From a virus: 39,586 bases of DNA. Position 1 is the stretch's first letter, and each line of letters opens with the position of its first letter. Location: positions 1 to 39,586 of IMG/VR virus record IMGVR_UViG_3300045303_000111; one strand, 5' to 3'. Below, in pieces: positions 7,753 to 15,847 of the stretch. The notes beneath the pieces are model-generated. The model was not told the origin of the DNA, did no database searches, and saw nothing but the letters and a program-made list of their open reading frames with translations. The translations under genes were made by a program, and so were the position numbers.

Positions 7753-8229
7753 TTATGCGTTGAGGTTTTCGTTATAGCTGCGATACTTCAGGGTCAGTGC
7801 GGCGGTGGAACTCAGGGCCACGCCGAGGTTGTTCCCAAGCGCGAATTTGAAATCCCCCGGCGGCAGCACGACGCCCCGGAACATCGCGGAAACGGTGCTT
7901 CCTGATGCCACGCCAACCTTCACCCACGCCGATTTCTCCAGATACGTGACCACAGGCTGCACGGTCGTAGATGACACGGCGCCGTCGCCGTAGGTCGTGC
8001 CGTCCTGCTGTAGCGGCAGCAGGAACAGGGTGAGGAAGGAGTTGACGGTAGTTGTGCCGCCCACGGTCACGATGAGCGATACATCGGCGTAGAGGTCGAG
8101 TGCGGTGCCGTTGGTGATGACGGATGTGGCAACCGCAGCGCCGCCCGAGGCAAGCGAGTTGAGGTCGCCCGCGGTGAAGGTAACGGTGGTGAATGCGGTA
8201 TTGATGATCCAGCGGGAAATATTTGCCAT
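7753..8229 (-). CDS. Beta-rich minor virion protein, unknown
   Basis: 158 aa. Ser/Thr/Val-rich with alternating strand pattern (FTTVTFTAGDLNSLASGGAA; YADVSLIVTVGGTTTVNSFL; FRGVVLPPGDFKFALGNNLG). The ATG at 8229 directly abuts the upstream TAA. It lies within the fibre/tip gene group, so a virion decoration or fibre-associated protein is likely. No enzyme motif, signal peptide or membrane segment was seen. Confidence 0.65.
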   Translation of the reverse strand: MANISRWIINTAFTTVTFTAGDLNSLASGGAAVATSVITNGTALDLYADVSLIVTVGGTTTVNSFLTLFLLPLQQDGTTYGDGAVSSTTVQPVVTYLEKSAWVKVGVASGSTVSAMFRGVVLPPGDFKFALGNNLGVALSSTAALTLKYRSYNENLNA

Positions 8230-8763
8230 TTACGTTCCCCACTTCCGCGCGGCGGCGATCTCTTGTTCCATGTTATGGATTGCCGGATCGAAGCCGAGTT
8301 GTGCGGCGCGCGTTGTGGTCGCCTGAGTCAGACCCATGATGGCATTGAAGCTGGCGGCAACGATGTCGCCGGCATACTGGAATTGCGTCATTATATTATG
8401 CAACTGATCCAATTCGGCTGGATTGGACGTGTGCAGTATCGTCCGGTCAGACTGGTAAGTAGAGGTGAGATTCATTGCCAGGATGATCAGGGCGTCCGGG
8501 TTTGAACTGACTGCACGTGGGTCAATATCGGCAGCAGATATCGGTATAAGGATCGGTTTACCGGACAGCGCCATCTGCGAGCGTGCGACAATCCGCCCCC
8601 AATCCCCGGTTGGTGCTTTTTGCAGGATATTGAATGCTTGGACGGCGGGGACATCCACAACAACGGTCATTGGCGTCGTCAACTGCGCGGCGATTTGCGC
8701 GTCAGTCATGCCGCCGTATTTCGGCAGCGCGATTTCAGCCTTGAGGCCGGCATAATCGGTCAT
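8230..8763 (-). CDS. Conserved phage protein following the tail fibre, unknown
   Basis: 177 aa. The ATG at 8763 overlaps the fibre stop (ATGA); a frame extending further upstream is rejected for that reason. It begins [20 protein letters not shown] followed by [10 protein letters not shown], an opening I associate with a recurrent phage family found next to fibres. The remainder is helical ([40 protein letters not shown]). It may be a structural protein or fibre chaperone; neither is proven. Confidence 0.6.
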   Translation of the reverse strand: MTDYAGLKAEIALPKYGGMTDAQIAAQLTTPMTVVVDVPAVQAFNILQKAPTGDWGRIVARSQMALSGKPILIPISAADIDPRAVSSNPDALIILAMNLTSTYQSDRTILHTSNPAELDQLHNIMTQFQYAGDIVAASFNAIMGLTQATTTRAAQLGFDPAIHNMEQEIAAARKWGT

Positions 8764-10664
8764 GGGACACGCACCGTGAAAAACACTGTTGCGCCGGGCG
8801 CTGCGGTGCCGCCGACTATGACCCACAGATGCTGCCCAGCGGTGAGCACGTTGAGCGCGGTGGCGGTGCCCACGCTGTCGCTGGTGGTGGTTGCAGCGGT
8901 GAGCGCCACCATGCCGGTGACGTTGGTGAGGCTGCCCGGCGCCCCGATTGCCGCCGTGTAGGTGAGCGTGCCGCTGGCGACGTGGGCGTAGGAGTTGACC
9001 ACGGTTCCGCCCTGGATGACCGGACCGAGATCGTAGGTGCCCACGGGCAGCGTGTCGGTCAGCGAACCCGTCAGCCCGACAGTGGTGAGGACTGAACCGC
9101 CCGCGAGATTGGTAGCGGATACGAACTGGCTCGTATTGCCATCGTTATATTTGATGTAGAGCTGGCCCCCGGTGCTGTCGAACCAGAGGGTGTTATCGGG
9201 GACGGTGGGCGCGGTGGCCGAGACAACGGCGCCGCTGGTGAGCGTCTGCGCGTTCCGCACCAGTCCGGCGCCGAGGAGCAGTGCCCCTGTCGCCGTGTCC
9301 ACGCTCAACACGCCGGTGTTGGCGATTGTGGTGCCTGCGGTGACGCTGATGCCGGGGGCGGTGCCGGTGACGGCCGAGATGAACCCAGAGGGGTTGGTGG
9401 CGGCGTAGCGGCTGGTATCGGTCGGGTGGACGTGATCGGGGCGAGCATACGTGGTCAGCGTGCCGATGGCGGCGGCGCCGTCCATCAGCGGCGTGGTGAT
9501 GGTGTTGATGGTCGGCGGCGCGGTGCCGTTGCTAGCTGCTGTGATCCTGCCTTTAGCGTCCACCGTCAGCGCCGTGTAGGTATAGCTGTTGGCGGCCACG
9601 CCGGTGGTGGTCAGCGTCGGGGCCGGATAGGTGCCGGTGAGATCGCCGCTGGCTGCGCCCGAGGGCGGCAGCGAGGCTGGTATGGCAGCGACCGAAATCG
9701 TGCCGGCGGTATTGTTTACGTTGGCGCCGGTGATGACGCCGCCGATGACCGAGGCAGTAGCGGCCGCAAGCCCCACGGTGCCGGTTGCGGTGATGGTGCC
9801 GCCAGTAAGGCCGGTGCCAGCGACAACCGACGTTACCGTGCCCGTCGTGGCGCTGATGGTCCCGCTGGTGTTCGTGATGCCCGCGCCTGTGATTACGCCG
9901 CCAATGACCGCCCCGGTAGCCGCTGCAAGCCCGATCGTGCCGGTAGTCGTAATCGTCCCGCCGGTCAGGCCGGTCCCGGCGACGATGGGGCCTGTCATCC
10001 CGCCGCCGCCGCTGACGCTCAGCGTTCCACCGGCGTTGATCGTGGTTCCGCCGCCCGCGATGATGCCGCCAAGCGCCAGCGTGGTAGCGGGCGAGACGGC
10101 GAGCGTGCCGGCAGCCGTGATGGTGCCGCCCGCCACGGTATTTGCCGTCAGTCCGGTGCCTGCGGTGATGCCGGTCACGGTGCCGCCGCCGCCGCCTGCT
10201 GCGGCGCTAATGGTGCCCCCTGCGTTGATCGTGATCCCACCGCCCGCGATCACGCCGCCGAGCGTCGAGACAGTCGCGGGCTTGACCGAGAGCGTCTGCG
10301 TCGTGCGTTGCAGTCCGGCGCCTATCAGTATCGCCCCGGTAGCGGTGTCCACACTGAGCACGCCCGCGTTGCTCAATGTGCCGCCGGTGTTGGTGATGCC
10401 GCCGCCGCTGACAGGAATGGCGGTGACGGCTGCGGCCACGAATGCCGTCGTGGCGACCGACGTATCGGCATCGCCCGGCGCTGCTGTGACTGCGATTGCG
10501 CCTGCGGGCAGCGAGGGCGCACCCGTGAATACCGGGCTGGCCAGGGGTGCGAGGTTGTCGATGATGTCGGCGTTCAGGTTGAGGTCGCCGCCCCATAAGT
10601 CGTTATCGGCGCCCACGGTGGGCTTCCTGAGGGCCAGCTTCGGCGTGGTGGTGTATCCGCTCAT
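8760..10664 (-). CDS. Repetitive tail fibre protein
   Basis: 634 aa. The N-terminal motif [20 protein letters not shown] and [17 protein letters not shown]...[13 protein letters not shown] is the classic T-rich phage fibre head. Residues about 85-340 consist of Gly/Thr/Ile repeats of the type [17 protein letters not shown] and [20 protein letters not shown], visible as repeats in the DNA too (about 9700-10300). Then come [30 protein letters not shown] and [18 protein letters not shown], all recurrent fibre motifs, and a distinct C-terminal beta domain of about 100 residues. It should be a trimeric fibre that binds or reaches the receptor. Repeats make copy-number change likely. Confidence 0.85.
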   Translation of the reverse strand: MSGYTTTPKLALRKPTVGADNDLWGGDLNLNADIIDNLAPLASPVFTGAPSLPAGAIAVTAAPGDADTSVATTAFVAAAVTAIPVSGGGITNTGGTLSNAGVLSVDTATGAILIGAGLQRTTQTLSVKPATVSTLGGVIAGGGITINAGGTISAAAGGGGGTVTGITAGTGLTANTVAGGTITAAGTLAVSPATTLALGGIIAGGGTTINAGGTLSVSGGGGMTGPIVAGTGLTGGTITTTGTIGLAAATGAVIGGVITGAGITNTSGTISATTGTVTSVVAGTGLTGGTITATGTVGLAAATASVIGGVITGANVNNTAGTISVAAIPASLPPSGAASGDLTGTYPAPTLTTTGVAANSYTYTALTVDAKGRITAASNGTAPPTINTITTPLMDGAAAIGTLTTYARPDHVHPTDTSRYAATNPSGFISAVTGTAPGISVTAGTTIANTGVLSVDTATGALLLGAGLVRNAQTLTSGAVVSATAPTVPDNTLWFDSTGGQLYIKYNDGNTSQFVSATNLAGGSVLTTVGLTGSLTDTLPVGTYDLGPVIQGGTVVNSYAHVASGTLTYTAAIGAPGSLTNVTGMVALTAATTTSDSVGTATALNVLTAGQHLWVIVGGTAAPGATVFFTVRVP

Positions 10665-11053
10665 GGCAGCACCTCAAGGCGCGTTTCGGTCCAGCTACCG
10701 GCGCCGCAAGCCGGTGGCGTCGTCCATGTGCCCGTCTCGCACGGCCCAGCCGGTGCCCACGTTCCGTCCTCGCAGGGTGCCCAGCCGGGCCAGGTCATTT
10801 CCAGTTCCGCGGTGAGGGAGAACACGATGCCGCTCACGGCTGCGGGGCTGAAGGTGAGTTGCGGGCGGGTGGCCAGGGCGGCGAAGGTGATCCCGCTGAC
10901 GGCGCCCATCGAGAGGGTGAGCCGGAATTGCGCGCTAACGCTGAAGGTGATCCCCGAGGCGCCGCCGACCAGCCAGACGGTGCCGCCGGCGGAATTGACC
11001 GAATAAGGGCCGGTGCCGTAAGGGCCGAGGCCGAATGGGCGGGGTGTTGCCAC
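10661..11053 (-). CDS. Small repeat-containing virion protein
   Basis: 130 aa. Three imperfect repeats of GxxSGITFxxxAxxxLT (for example [53 protein letters not shown]) are followed by three W/C repeats ([40 protein letters not shown]). The ATG at 11053 follows the upstream stop by one base, and its end overlaps the fibre start (ATGA). The repeats suggest an elongated beta structure, probably fibre-associated. No family was recognised. Confidence 0.65.
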   Translation of the reverse strand: MATPRPFGLGPYGTGPYSVNSAGGTVWLVGGASGITFSVSAQFRLTLSMGAVSGITFAALATRPQLTFSPAAVSGIVFSLTAELEMTWPGWAPCEDGTWAPAGPCETGTWTTPPACGAGSWTETRLEVLP

Positions 11054-11054
11054 A

Positions 11055-11480
11055 TTACGTCGCTTGCACTTTGATGGTGCCGGCGGTGAGGCGGATGATA
11101 TCGCCGGTCTGGACGGTGCGGGTGATCGGGGTCACGCCGTCCGCAGGATCGACAAGCGGCCCCCAATACAGCCGGTTCCCCCCTGTCAGCGCGCTCCAGA
11201 TCTCGAAATAGCCCACGGTGCCCCAACTTGCCGTCGCGGCTGGGAAGCTGATCGTGGCGGTATTGGCGGCGATTGTGGGTGGTGGCGTGATCAGGGCGAA
11301 GACGGCGGCCTGGCGGGCATAGCCGTTGCCCACGGGCTCGGTGCCTCCAGTTCCGGCCGTGGGCGGCGTGGCGGACGCGCACAGGGCAATAAACGCGCCC
11401 GCTGGCATGGTCATGGCGGCGAAGGCGAGCGTATGGCCGAGGACGGCTTGCTCGGTGAAGGTTGTTGCTGATCCCGCCAT
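11055..11480 (-). CDS. Minor structural protein of a widespread phage family
   Basis: 141 aa, ATG at 11480 overlapping the adaptor gene stop (TGATG). Features such as IALCASATPPTAGTGGTEPV, GNGYARQAAVF, ATASWGTVGYFEIWSALTGG and LYWGPLVDPADGVTPITRTV recall a common phage tail/decoration family (NGYARxA...WGTVTHFAIWDA...LYWGPL). That recall is from memory and cannot be tested here. Beta-rich and probably virion-associated; lies between adaptor and fibre genes. Confidence 0.65.
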   Translation of the reverse strand: MAGSATTFTEQAVLGHTLAFAAMTMPAGAFIALCASATPPTAGTGGTEPVGNGYARQAAVFALITPPPTIAANTATISFPAATASWGTVGYFEIWSALTGGNRLYWGPLVDPADGVTPITRTVQTGDIIRLTAGTIKVQAT

Positions 11481-12133
11481 CAGAACACCGTTGCCAGTTC
11501 GGCCCTGTAGGGGGCACCTGAATAGTCGCTTTGTTGCTTATGCAGATTGGCCCGCGTTATCGCCTGCTGCCACAGGGCGTCCATCTGCTGTGCCCGATCG
11601 TCGTCCAGTTCAAAGACGGCGCCTTGCTTGAGCGCCCCATACAGATAACAGGTGTAGAGCTGGTCGAGGATCGGGTTGGTATCGGCGGGCAGGATCAGCG
11701 GCTTGGGACGGGCATACCATCCCATGAGCACCTGTTGCGGTGCCCATGACGGGTCGGGCGGGTCGGGGATCTTGGGGTGGGGAAGAAACTCGACACAATC
11801 ATGCACCAGCCGGTAGGCGGTGGCCGGGGCGCCGACCACGTTTTGAGTGGTGCCGGTATAACGGACGTTCCAGTGCCCCGACCATTCATCAAGGAGGTCC
11901 AGCATTTCGCCGCTGGTGTTGTCCCGGATGCTCTCCATGGTCGCGAAGTCGGGCGGCAGCGTGATGTATGGGCTGTCGATCGCCTGGGTGGCGGATTTGA
12001 CCATGCAGCGGGCGCGGAGCGTCTGCGCCATCTCGGTTTCCGCCGCCAGCACCCAGCCGGCGATGCGGTCGCCGATATCGCGCCGGTTCAGCCAGCCGGC
12101 AACATCGTCCTGTAGTTGCTGGTAGGTTGCGAT
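11480..12133 (-). CDS. Head-tail adaptor protein with probable ATC start codon
   Basis: 217 aa if started at the ATC at 12131-12133. The frame is open from the upstream stop (12149-12151) and has no ATG, GTG or TTG until a GTG at 12052, which would remove 27 residues. Those residues (ATYQQLQDDVAGWLNRRDID, GRIAGWV) match the conserved opening of phage adaptor proteins (M-x-T-Y-x-x-L-x-x-x-V-x-x-W-L-x-R-x-D). A GGTGGAG lies 8 bases before the ATC. The rest (LAAETEMAQTLRARCMV, LPPDFATMESI) also fits gp6/Ad1-type adaptors that dock below the portal. Confidence 0.65.
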   Translation of the reverse strand: MATYQQLQDDVAGWLNRRDIGDRIAGWVLAAETEMAQTLRARCMVKSATQAIDSPYITLPPDFATMESIRDNTSGEMLDLLDEWSGHWNVRYTGTTQNVVGAPATAYRLVHDCVEFLPHPKIPDPPDPSWAPQQVLMGWYARPKPLILPADTNPILDQLYTCYLYGALKQGAVFELDDDRAQQMDALWQQAITRANLHKQQSDYSGAPYRAELATVF

Positions 12134-12148
12134 GACACGCTCTCCACC

Positions 12149-12424
12149 TTATGCGGCCGGTGCCAGGTCCTGCTGCTGGGCTGCCACCAGCTTCGCCCCG
12201 TCTTCCTGCGCCGCCATGCCTGCCTTCATGGCCATGGCCTTGGCCTCGGTGAGATTGATGGCGTCGCCGTAGAGGCGGACCAGCAGCACGGAATCGAGGT
12301 CATCGAAAAGCACCGGCTTGGCGGCTGCCGGGGCGGCGGTCTTGGGTGCGTCGCCCTGTTTGCCGACGTTGGGCGTGTCGTGTTGCTTGGGGGCGTCGTG
12401 CCCCTCGCGGGTTGAACTGGCCAT
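12149..12424 (-). CDS. Small Ala/Lys-rich protein, unknown
   Basis: 91 aa from the ATG at 12424, one base after the upstream stop and nine bases after AAGGA; an in-frame ATG at 12442 is possible but overlaps more. The N-terminus is low complexity and charged (MASSTREGHDAPKQHDTPNV), then a compact helical part (FDDLDSVLLVRLYGDAINLT; KAMAMKAGMAAQEDGAKLVA). It sits between the conserved post-capsid protein and the adaptor, a position often used by minor head proteins. No family was recognised. Confidence 0.6.
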   Translation of the reverse strand: MASSTREGHDAPKQHDTPNVGKQGDAPKTAAPAAAKPVLFDDLDSVLLVRLYGDAINLTEAKAMAMKAGMAAQEDGAKLVAAQQQDLAPAA

Positions 12425-12425
12425 T

Positions 12426-12746
12426 TCAGAGTTTCCTTCCATCGTCGGTTCTGAGGAGGCGGCATTCGCGGCTGTCCAGCAGTTGGTTCAGCAGCTTTGG
12501 GTCTTTGGTGACCCCGAGTTTCTGCCACTGGTTCCACATCACCCGCGGGACGCGGGCTACGAGGGTCCAGGACTGTTTGCGGGCTTTGTGCTTGTCGAAG
12601 TTCGAGGCGAGCGCCTTGGCGCTCTCCACGATCGGCTTGGTGTTCTGCGAATGAAGGAAGACGAGGCGGCCGGTGTCTTCGTCCTGCGTGATCTCGGTCG
12701 CGCTCTGGGTCGTCTCGTCGTAGTTCTCGTATAGGGGTTGTCTCAT
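12426..12746 (-). CDS. Conserved post-capsid phage protein
   Basis: 106 aa. It starts MRQPLYENYDETTQSATEI and continues with RLVFLHSQNTKPIVESAKAL, VARVPRVMWNQWQKLGV and TKDPKLLNQLLDSRECRLLR. This layout (T/V-x-x-I-P-x-x-V-W, then a D-P-K-x-x-x-x-x-L-x-x-x-x-x-R-x-x-R-T end) is recurrent directly downstream of capsid genes in podovirus-like phages; function is unknown. It is the first gene after the capsid terminator and therefore depends on read-through. Confidence 0.6.
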   Translation of the reverse strand: MRQPLYENYDETTQSATEITQDEDTGRLVFLHSQNTKPIVESAKALASNFDKHKARKQSWTLVARVPRVMWNQWQKLGVTKDPKLLNQLLDSRECRLLRTDDGRKL

Positions 12747-12761
12747 TGGACGTTATCCCCT

Positions 12762-12805
12762 ACAAAAGCGGGGCGTTGATGGCTCGTCACAGCCGCCAAC
12801 GCCCC
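12762..12805 (-). terminator. Probable terminator of the capsid transcript
   Basis: On the minus strand a perfect 9-bp stem GGGGCGTTG / CAACGCCCC (arms 12797-12805 and 12770-12778), with inner GGC/GCC pairing, is followed by GCTTTTGTA. That is a plausible intrinsic or leaky terminator before the gene at 12426-12746. A hairpin just after the capsid gene is a familiar way to keep capsid expression high. Here the endonuclease gene 12842-13429 separates the capsid stop from it by about 650 bases. The T-run is short (four). Confidence 0.55.
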
Positions 12806-12841
12806 TAACCCCAATGCCTTGAACGAGAAGGACTGAGGCTG

Positions 12842-13429
12842 ATGACATATGACAATGAAGCGCGGCGCAGGGAAATCGCGGCTGCGACCTACGCGGAATG
12901 GCGCACGAAGAACAGCGAGGCACGCGCTGCCTACATGAAGGAGTGGGAGGCGAAGAACCGGGAGGAGCGCAACGCTTACAAACGGGAACTTATCGCCAAC
13001 AATCCCGAGCTTAAGGCGGCGAACCAAGCCCGCGCGGTGGAGTGGGTTAAGGCAAACCGAGAAGCCCGCAAGGAACACCAGCGGAGGTATCGCGAGAAGA
13101 ATCGTGAGAAGATCCGCGAGTCCAACAATAAGTCTATTCGCGAGGAAAACGGCGAAATGACCGCCAAATACAAGGCGCGTCTGCCGGTTAAGCGCGCGCA
13201 GAGGGTGATTGACCTTGAAACGCTGGCTGGCCGCCCTCGGCCGCTGGTCTGCGACATTTGCCACAGGCCACCCGATCCCACGAAGGGACTGCACTTCGAC
13301 CATTGTCACCAGCATGGCCACTTCCGTGGCTGGCTGTGTCGGTCCTGCAATCTGGCTTTGGGCAACGTCCAAGATGACCCTAACCTCCTTAGAAAACTGG
13401 CGGAATATCTGGAAAAATCCTCCGGATAA
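12842..13429 (+). CDS. Recombination endonuclease VII-like HNH/His-Me nuclease (probable homing insertion)
   Basis: 195 aa, plus strand among minus-strand genes. Residues about 1-125 are a highly charged helical region (YAEWRTKNSEARAAYMKEWE and similar repeats of N-R-E). The C-terminal 75 residues form an endonuclease VII domain: CDICHRPPDPTKGLHFDHCH, QHGHFRGWLCRSCNLALGNV, with two CxxC zinc pairs and the catalytic DHCH. T4 endonuclease VII resolves branched DNA during packaging, but stand-alone copies placed at random positions in phage genomes behave as homing endonucleases. AAGGA lies about 9 bases before the ATG. Its orientation and position between capsid and terminator favour a mobile origin. 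Confidence 0.85.
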   Translation: MTYDNEARRREIAAATYAEWRTKNSEARAAYMKEWEAKNREERNAYKRELIANNPELKAANQARAVEWVKANREARKEHQRRYREKNREKIRESNNKSIREENGEMTAKYKARLPVKRAQRVIDLETLAGRPRPLVCDICHRPPDPTKGLHFDHCHQHGHFRGWLCRSCNLALGNVQDDPNLLRKLAEYLEKSSG

Positions 13430-13456
13430 CCGCCAGTTTGCAGCGTCCGCCCATCG

Positions 13457-14440
13457 TTACTGATTCAAATCGAATATTGTGGCATGTGCTTTTGGAGCGG
13501 TGGGCCGGATGCAACCTTCGAAGACAACGCCCCCTTGGGAGTTATCTCCAGTTTGGGCGTAATCTTGCTGAATTATGTCACGCTCTGGTAACGGTGCAAG
13601 CTCCACGTAATCCGGCGAGACGAGCAAAATCTGATGCAGCGGGCAGAACCGGTCGGGCGCGAGATCAATGGTCCCGAAATTCGTGCGGTAGACATCGACG
13701 GCGCCCATAATCGTCACCTGTTCCCTCGCGGTGACGTTCTGGATGTTCTGGGCCACGACGGCATTGCCGGTCCCGCCCTGCGAGAGCGTGGCGAAGTATG
13801 CCTTCACATTCCCCGACATGATCCCCAGGCTGGGCTTGCCGCCGGCCTGCCAGCACTGCTGGACGGCGGTATCGACCATCGCCAGGGTGAGGTCGCGCAG
13901 CGTGCCTGCGGTTCCGGCGTTGGAGCCGTCGCCCACCGGCATCACGCCCGCACCAGCGCCGCGGCTGCCGTTCAGCGTGTAGCAGGGCAACCCCGACATA
14001 TGGCGGGGATCGGTGATGGTGCGGACCAGCGGGCTGGTGACCGCCAACTCCAGATCCCGTTTGACCTCCATCCCGCGCAGGATGAGCTGGCGGTTATATT
14101 CGTCCTCGCCCCCGGCCATATCGACCGAGCGCAGGGTGTTAGAAACGCCGACCGTCCTCGCAATAATCTGGCATACGTTGTTCAGCCGCACTGGCTTGAG
14201 CACCGCCTGCATGACGGCGGTAAAGCCCTCGGGCTGCGCGTTGTCGGATGCCGCGTTCAGCTCTTGAATGAGCCATTCGGTCAATACCTGGTTCGCACCT
14301 ACCCGCGAACATGCGCTGACCAGCGGCGTCTCGTCCGGGTCAATGCGGTAGATGATATCCGCGAGGTCTTCCTTAACGCCGATCGCTGCGGTTTCGAGAT
14401 ACGTCCCGGCGGGGGTCGCGCCTTGCGCGCCAACGGCCAT
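13457..14440 (-). CDS. Major capsid protein (DUF5309/SU10-like)
   Basis: 327 aa from the ATG at 14440, with GGAG 7 bases upstream; a GTG at 14467 is less likely. Recognised by ATPAGTYLETAAIGVKEDLA, DEYNRQLILRGMEVKRDLEL, NNVCQIIARTVGVSNTLRSV and the C-terminal ILLVSPDYVELAPLPERDII, the hallmark pattern of the SU10-type HK97-fold capsid family. It assembles the icosahedral shell around the scaffold. It has its own sigma70-like promoter (14648-14675) with a leader of about 200 bases, fitting high expression. The next minus-strand gene begins about 700 bases on, after the inserted endonuclease. Confidence 0.88.
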   Translation of the reverse strand: MAVGAQGATPAGTYLETAAIGVKEDLADIIYRIDPDETPLVSACSRVGANQVLTEWLIQELNAASDNAQPEGFTAVMQAVLKPVRLNNVCQIIARTVGVSNTLRSVDMAGGEDEYNRQLILRGMEVKRDLELAVTSPLVRTITDPRHMSGLPCYTLNGSRGAGAGVMPVGDGSNAGTAGTLRDLTLAMVDTAVQQCWQAGGKPSLGIMSGNVKAYFATLSQGGTGNAVVAQNIQNVTAREQVTIMGAVDVYRTNFGTIDLAPDRFCPLHQILLVSPDYVELAPLPERDIIQQDYAQTGDNSQGGVVFEGCIRPTAPKAHATIFDLNQ

Positions 14441-14544
14441 GTGCCTGCTCCATTGCAGCAAGGGCACGCGCTCGGGCGTGCCTCATGCGGTGAAACCAAA
14501 AGGGATTGATTTCGCAATGGAATGACCGGGCTGGGCTGGGTGGA

Positions 14545-14558
14545 TGACGCGAGCGTCA
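14545..14558. promoter_or_regulatory. Perfect inverted repeat in the capsid leader
   Basis: TGACGC-GA-GCGTCA, a 14-base near-palindrome in the 5' leader of the capsid transcript, about 100 bases after the promoter. It may be an operator or a short RNA hairpin that stabilises the leader. No T-run follows, so it is not a terminator. It occurs in the 279-bp gene-free stretch 14441-14719, which also holds the promoter and a short tandem repeat. Confidence 0.35.
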
Positions 14559-14647
14559 CTCCCAACGGCCGGGGGTCAGCATTGGCGACGGCACGGCCCG
14601 CGGGGGCGGTGGATGCTTGGCGCACTCCTACCCCGCGACTCGTCTAG

Positions 14648-14675
14648 ATTATTGGAGCGCCGCGAATCGGGTCAA
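14648..14675 (-). promoter_or_regulatory. Sigma70-like promoter for the major capsid gene
   Basis: On the minus strand: -35 TTGACC (14675-14670), 16-base spacer, -10 AATAAT (14653-14648), each 5 of 6 to consensus. Transcription would start near 14641, about 200 bases before the capsid ATG. It is the strongest promoter-like sequence I found in the structural region and stands in the only large gap between head genes. Confidence 0.6.
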
Positions 14676-14684
14676 GCGTATGTT

Positions 14685-14724
14685 TGGCTACATGGCTACG
14701 TGGCTACGTGGCTATATGTCTATC
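14685..14724. repeat. Five tandem 8-bp repeats before the capsid promoter
   Basis: Units TGGCTACA, TGGCTACG, TGGCTACG, TGGCTATA, TGTCTATC run without gaps just upstream of the capsid promoter -35 and into the stop of the scaffold gene. This may be a binding array for an activator or polymerase, or a slippage-generated microsatellite. It does not form a hairpin. Confidence 0.6.
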
Positions 14725-15847
14725 TGGCCTGCCCGTTGCCCCGCCTGGCGGCCAGCAATGCGGCGGCGGTGCGGATGTTGGTCCGTTCCTCGAAAGCCTG
14801 CTGCGCCTGCTGAATGCGTTCGGTGGGTGCCGGCGGCGGCGGCGCTCCCCGGACTGGTGCCTGTAGCCGCTGCGGCGGGGCGCTGCTTCTGGCGCCGGAT
14901 ACCATGTTGTCATACATGGCCGCTTTCATCATGGTCATCAGATGGTGCGGGCTGGCCAAGCCCCTCAACTCATCCTTGCTGAAGCCGCCCTTGGTGGTCG
15001 CCCAGTCCACGATCTCCTGCTGCAACTGGGCGCGTTCCCTCGGATCGGCCCAGCCGTCGATTTCCTTGGCAAGCTGCTCATTGGCCGCCGCAACCTGCTG
15101 CTCCATGGCGCGGTTGGCCGCCTGCTGCTGCAACTGGGTCAGGTTCCCCAGCCGCTGCTGCTCCTCCATCGCGGCCTCATAGACGGCGCGTTCCTGCACG
15201 TAGCGGCCGGGATCGGTATTGGCGAGCGTGGCGTCCGGCCGTGGCGGCGCCTGCTGGACGATCTGGGCGAGGCGGGCCAGTTCCGGCTGGATATATGGCA
15301 GCACGGTTGCCAGGGCTTCCTGCTGCGCCTGAAGCTGGCGGCGGCCTTCGGAGAGTTCCTGCGTCTTCTTGGTCCAATCGGCGGTTTTGCGCTGCACGAA
15401 ATCGCGCACTTCATCGAGCGTCTTGAGCCGCTGATTGTCGATCTCCATGATGGCGCCATCGGCGGGCGCGGCTTCTGGTGTGGAACCTGGGGGTTGCACG
15501 CCAAGCGCGCGTTCCAGGGCGGAGGCTGCGGCCGGTGCGGGCGGTTTCGTGGTCGCGTTATCATTTGTCGCCGCCCGGTTATCATTTGTTGCCGCCGCCT
15601 TGGCCGCCGCTGCTGCCATTTCGTTGGGCGAGGGGCGGCGGACCTCGGCCGCTGGGGCTGCCGGTTCCGCGCCTTCGGTCCCTGCCGTCCTCCGCTGCTT
15701 GCCGAGGAGCCGCGCGGCATCGCTGACGGAAATGGCGGGCTGCGAGGTGGCGGGCGGGGCGCTGGGGGGCGTAATCCCGAGCTGGCCGGTGGGTGCTGCG
15801 GCTGGTGCCGTTGCCGGTGCGGCGGGCGTGCCTGTGGTTTCGCTCAT
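14720..15847 (-). CDS. Scaffolding-like protein
   Basis: 375 aa. The ATG at 15847 overlaps the upstream stop (ATGA). N-terminal about 130 residues are Pro/Ala-rich and disordered; residues about 150-300 form helices/coiled coil (TADWTKKTQELSEGRRQLQA; QLQQQAANRAMEQQVAAANE). The C-terminus ends in a basic helix (RTNIRTAAALLAARRGNGQA). Position between portal and capsid, low complexity, central coiled coil and basic C-terminal helix are what scaffolding proteins show; the basic helix usually contacts the coat. No maturation protease gene is visible nearby, so proteolysis of the scaffold cannot be claimed. Confidence 0.65.
   Translation of the reverse strand: MSETTGTPAAPATAPAAAPTGQLGITPPSAPPATSQPAISVSDAARLLGKQRRTAGTEGAEPAAPAAEVRRPSPNEMAAAAAKAAATNDNRAATNDNATTKPPAPAAASALERALGVQPPGSTPEAAPADGAIMEIDNQRLKTLDEVRDFVQRKTADWTKKTQELSEGRRQLQAQQEALATVLPYIQPELARLAQIVQQAPPRPDATLANTDPGRYVQERAVYEAAMEEQQRLGNLTQLQQQAANRAMEQQVAAANEQLAKEIDGWADPRERAQLQQEIVDWATTKGGFSKDELRGLASPHHLMTMMKAAMYDNMVSGARSSAPPQRLQAPVRGAPPPPAPTERIQQAQQAFEERTNIRTAAALLAARRGNGQAR

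Noticed and set aside
9426-10815. Two long plus-strand open frames opposite the tail fibre
   Set aside because: They consist of Gly/Asp/Arg or Pro/Val/Ala repeats that mirror the fibre repeats; no start signal.
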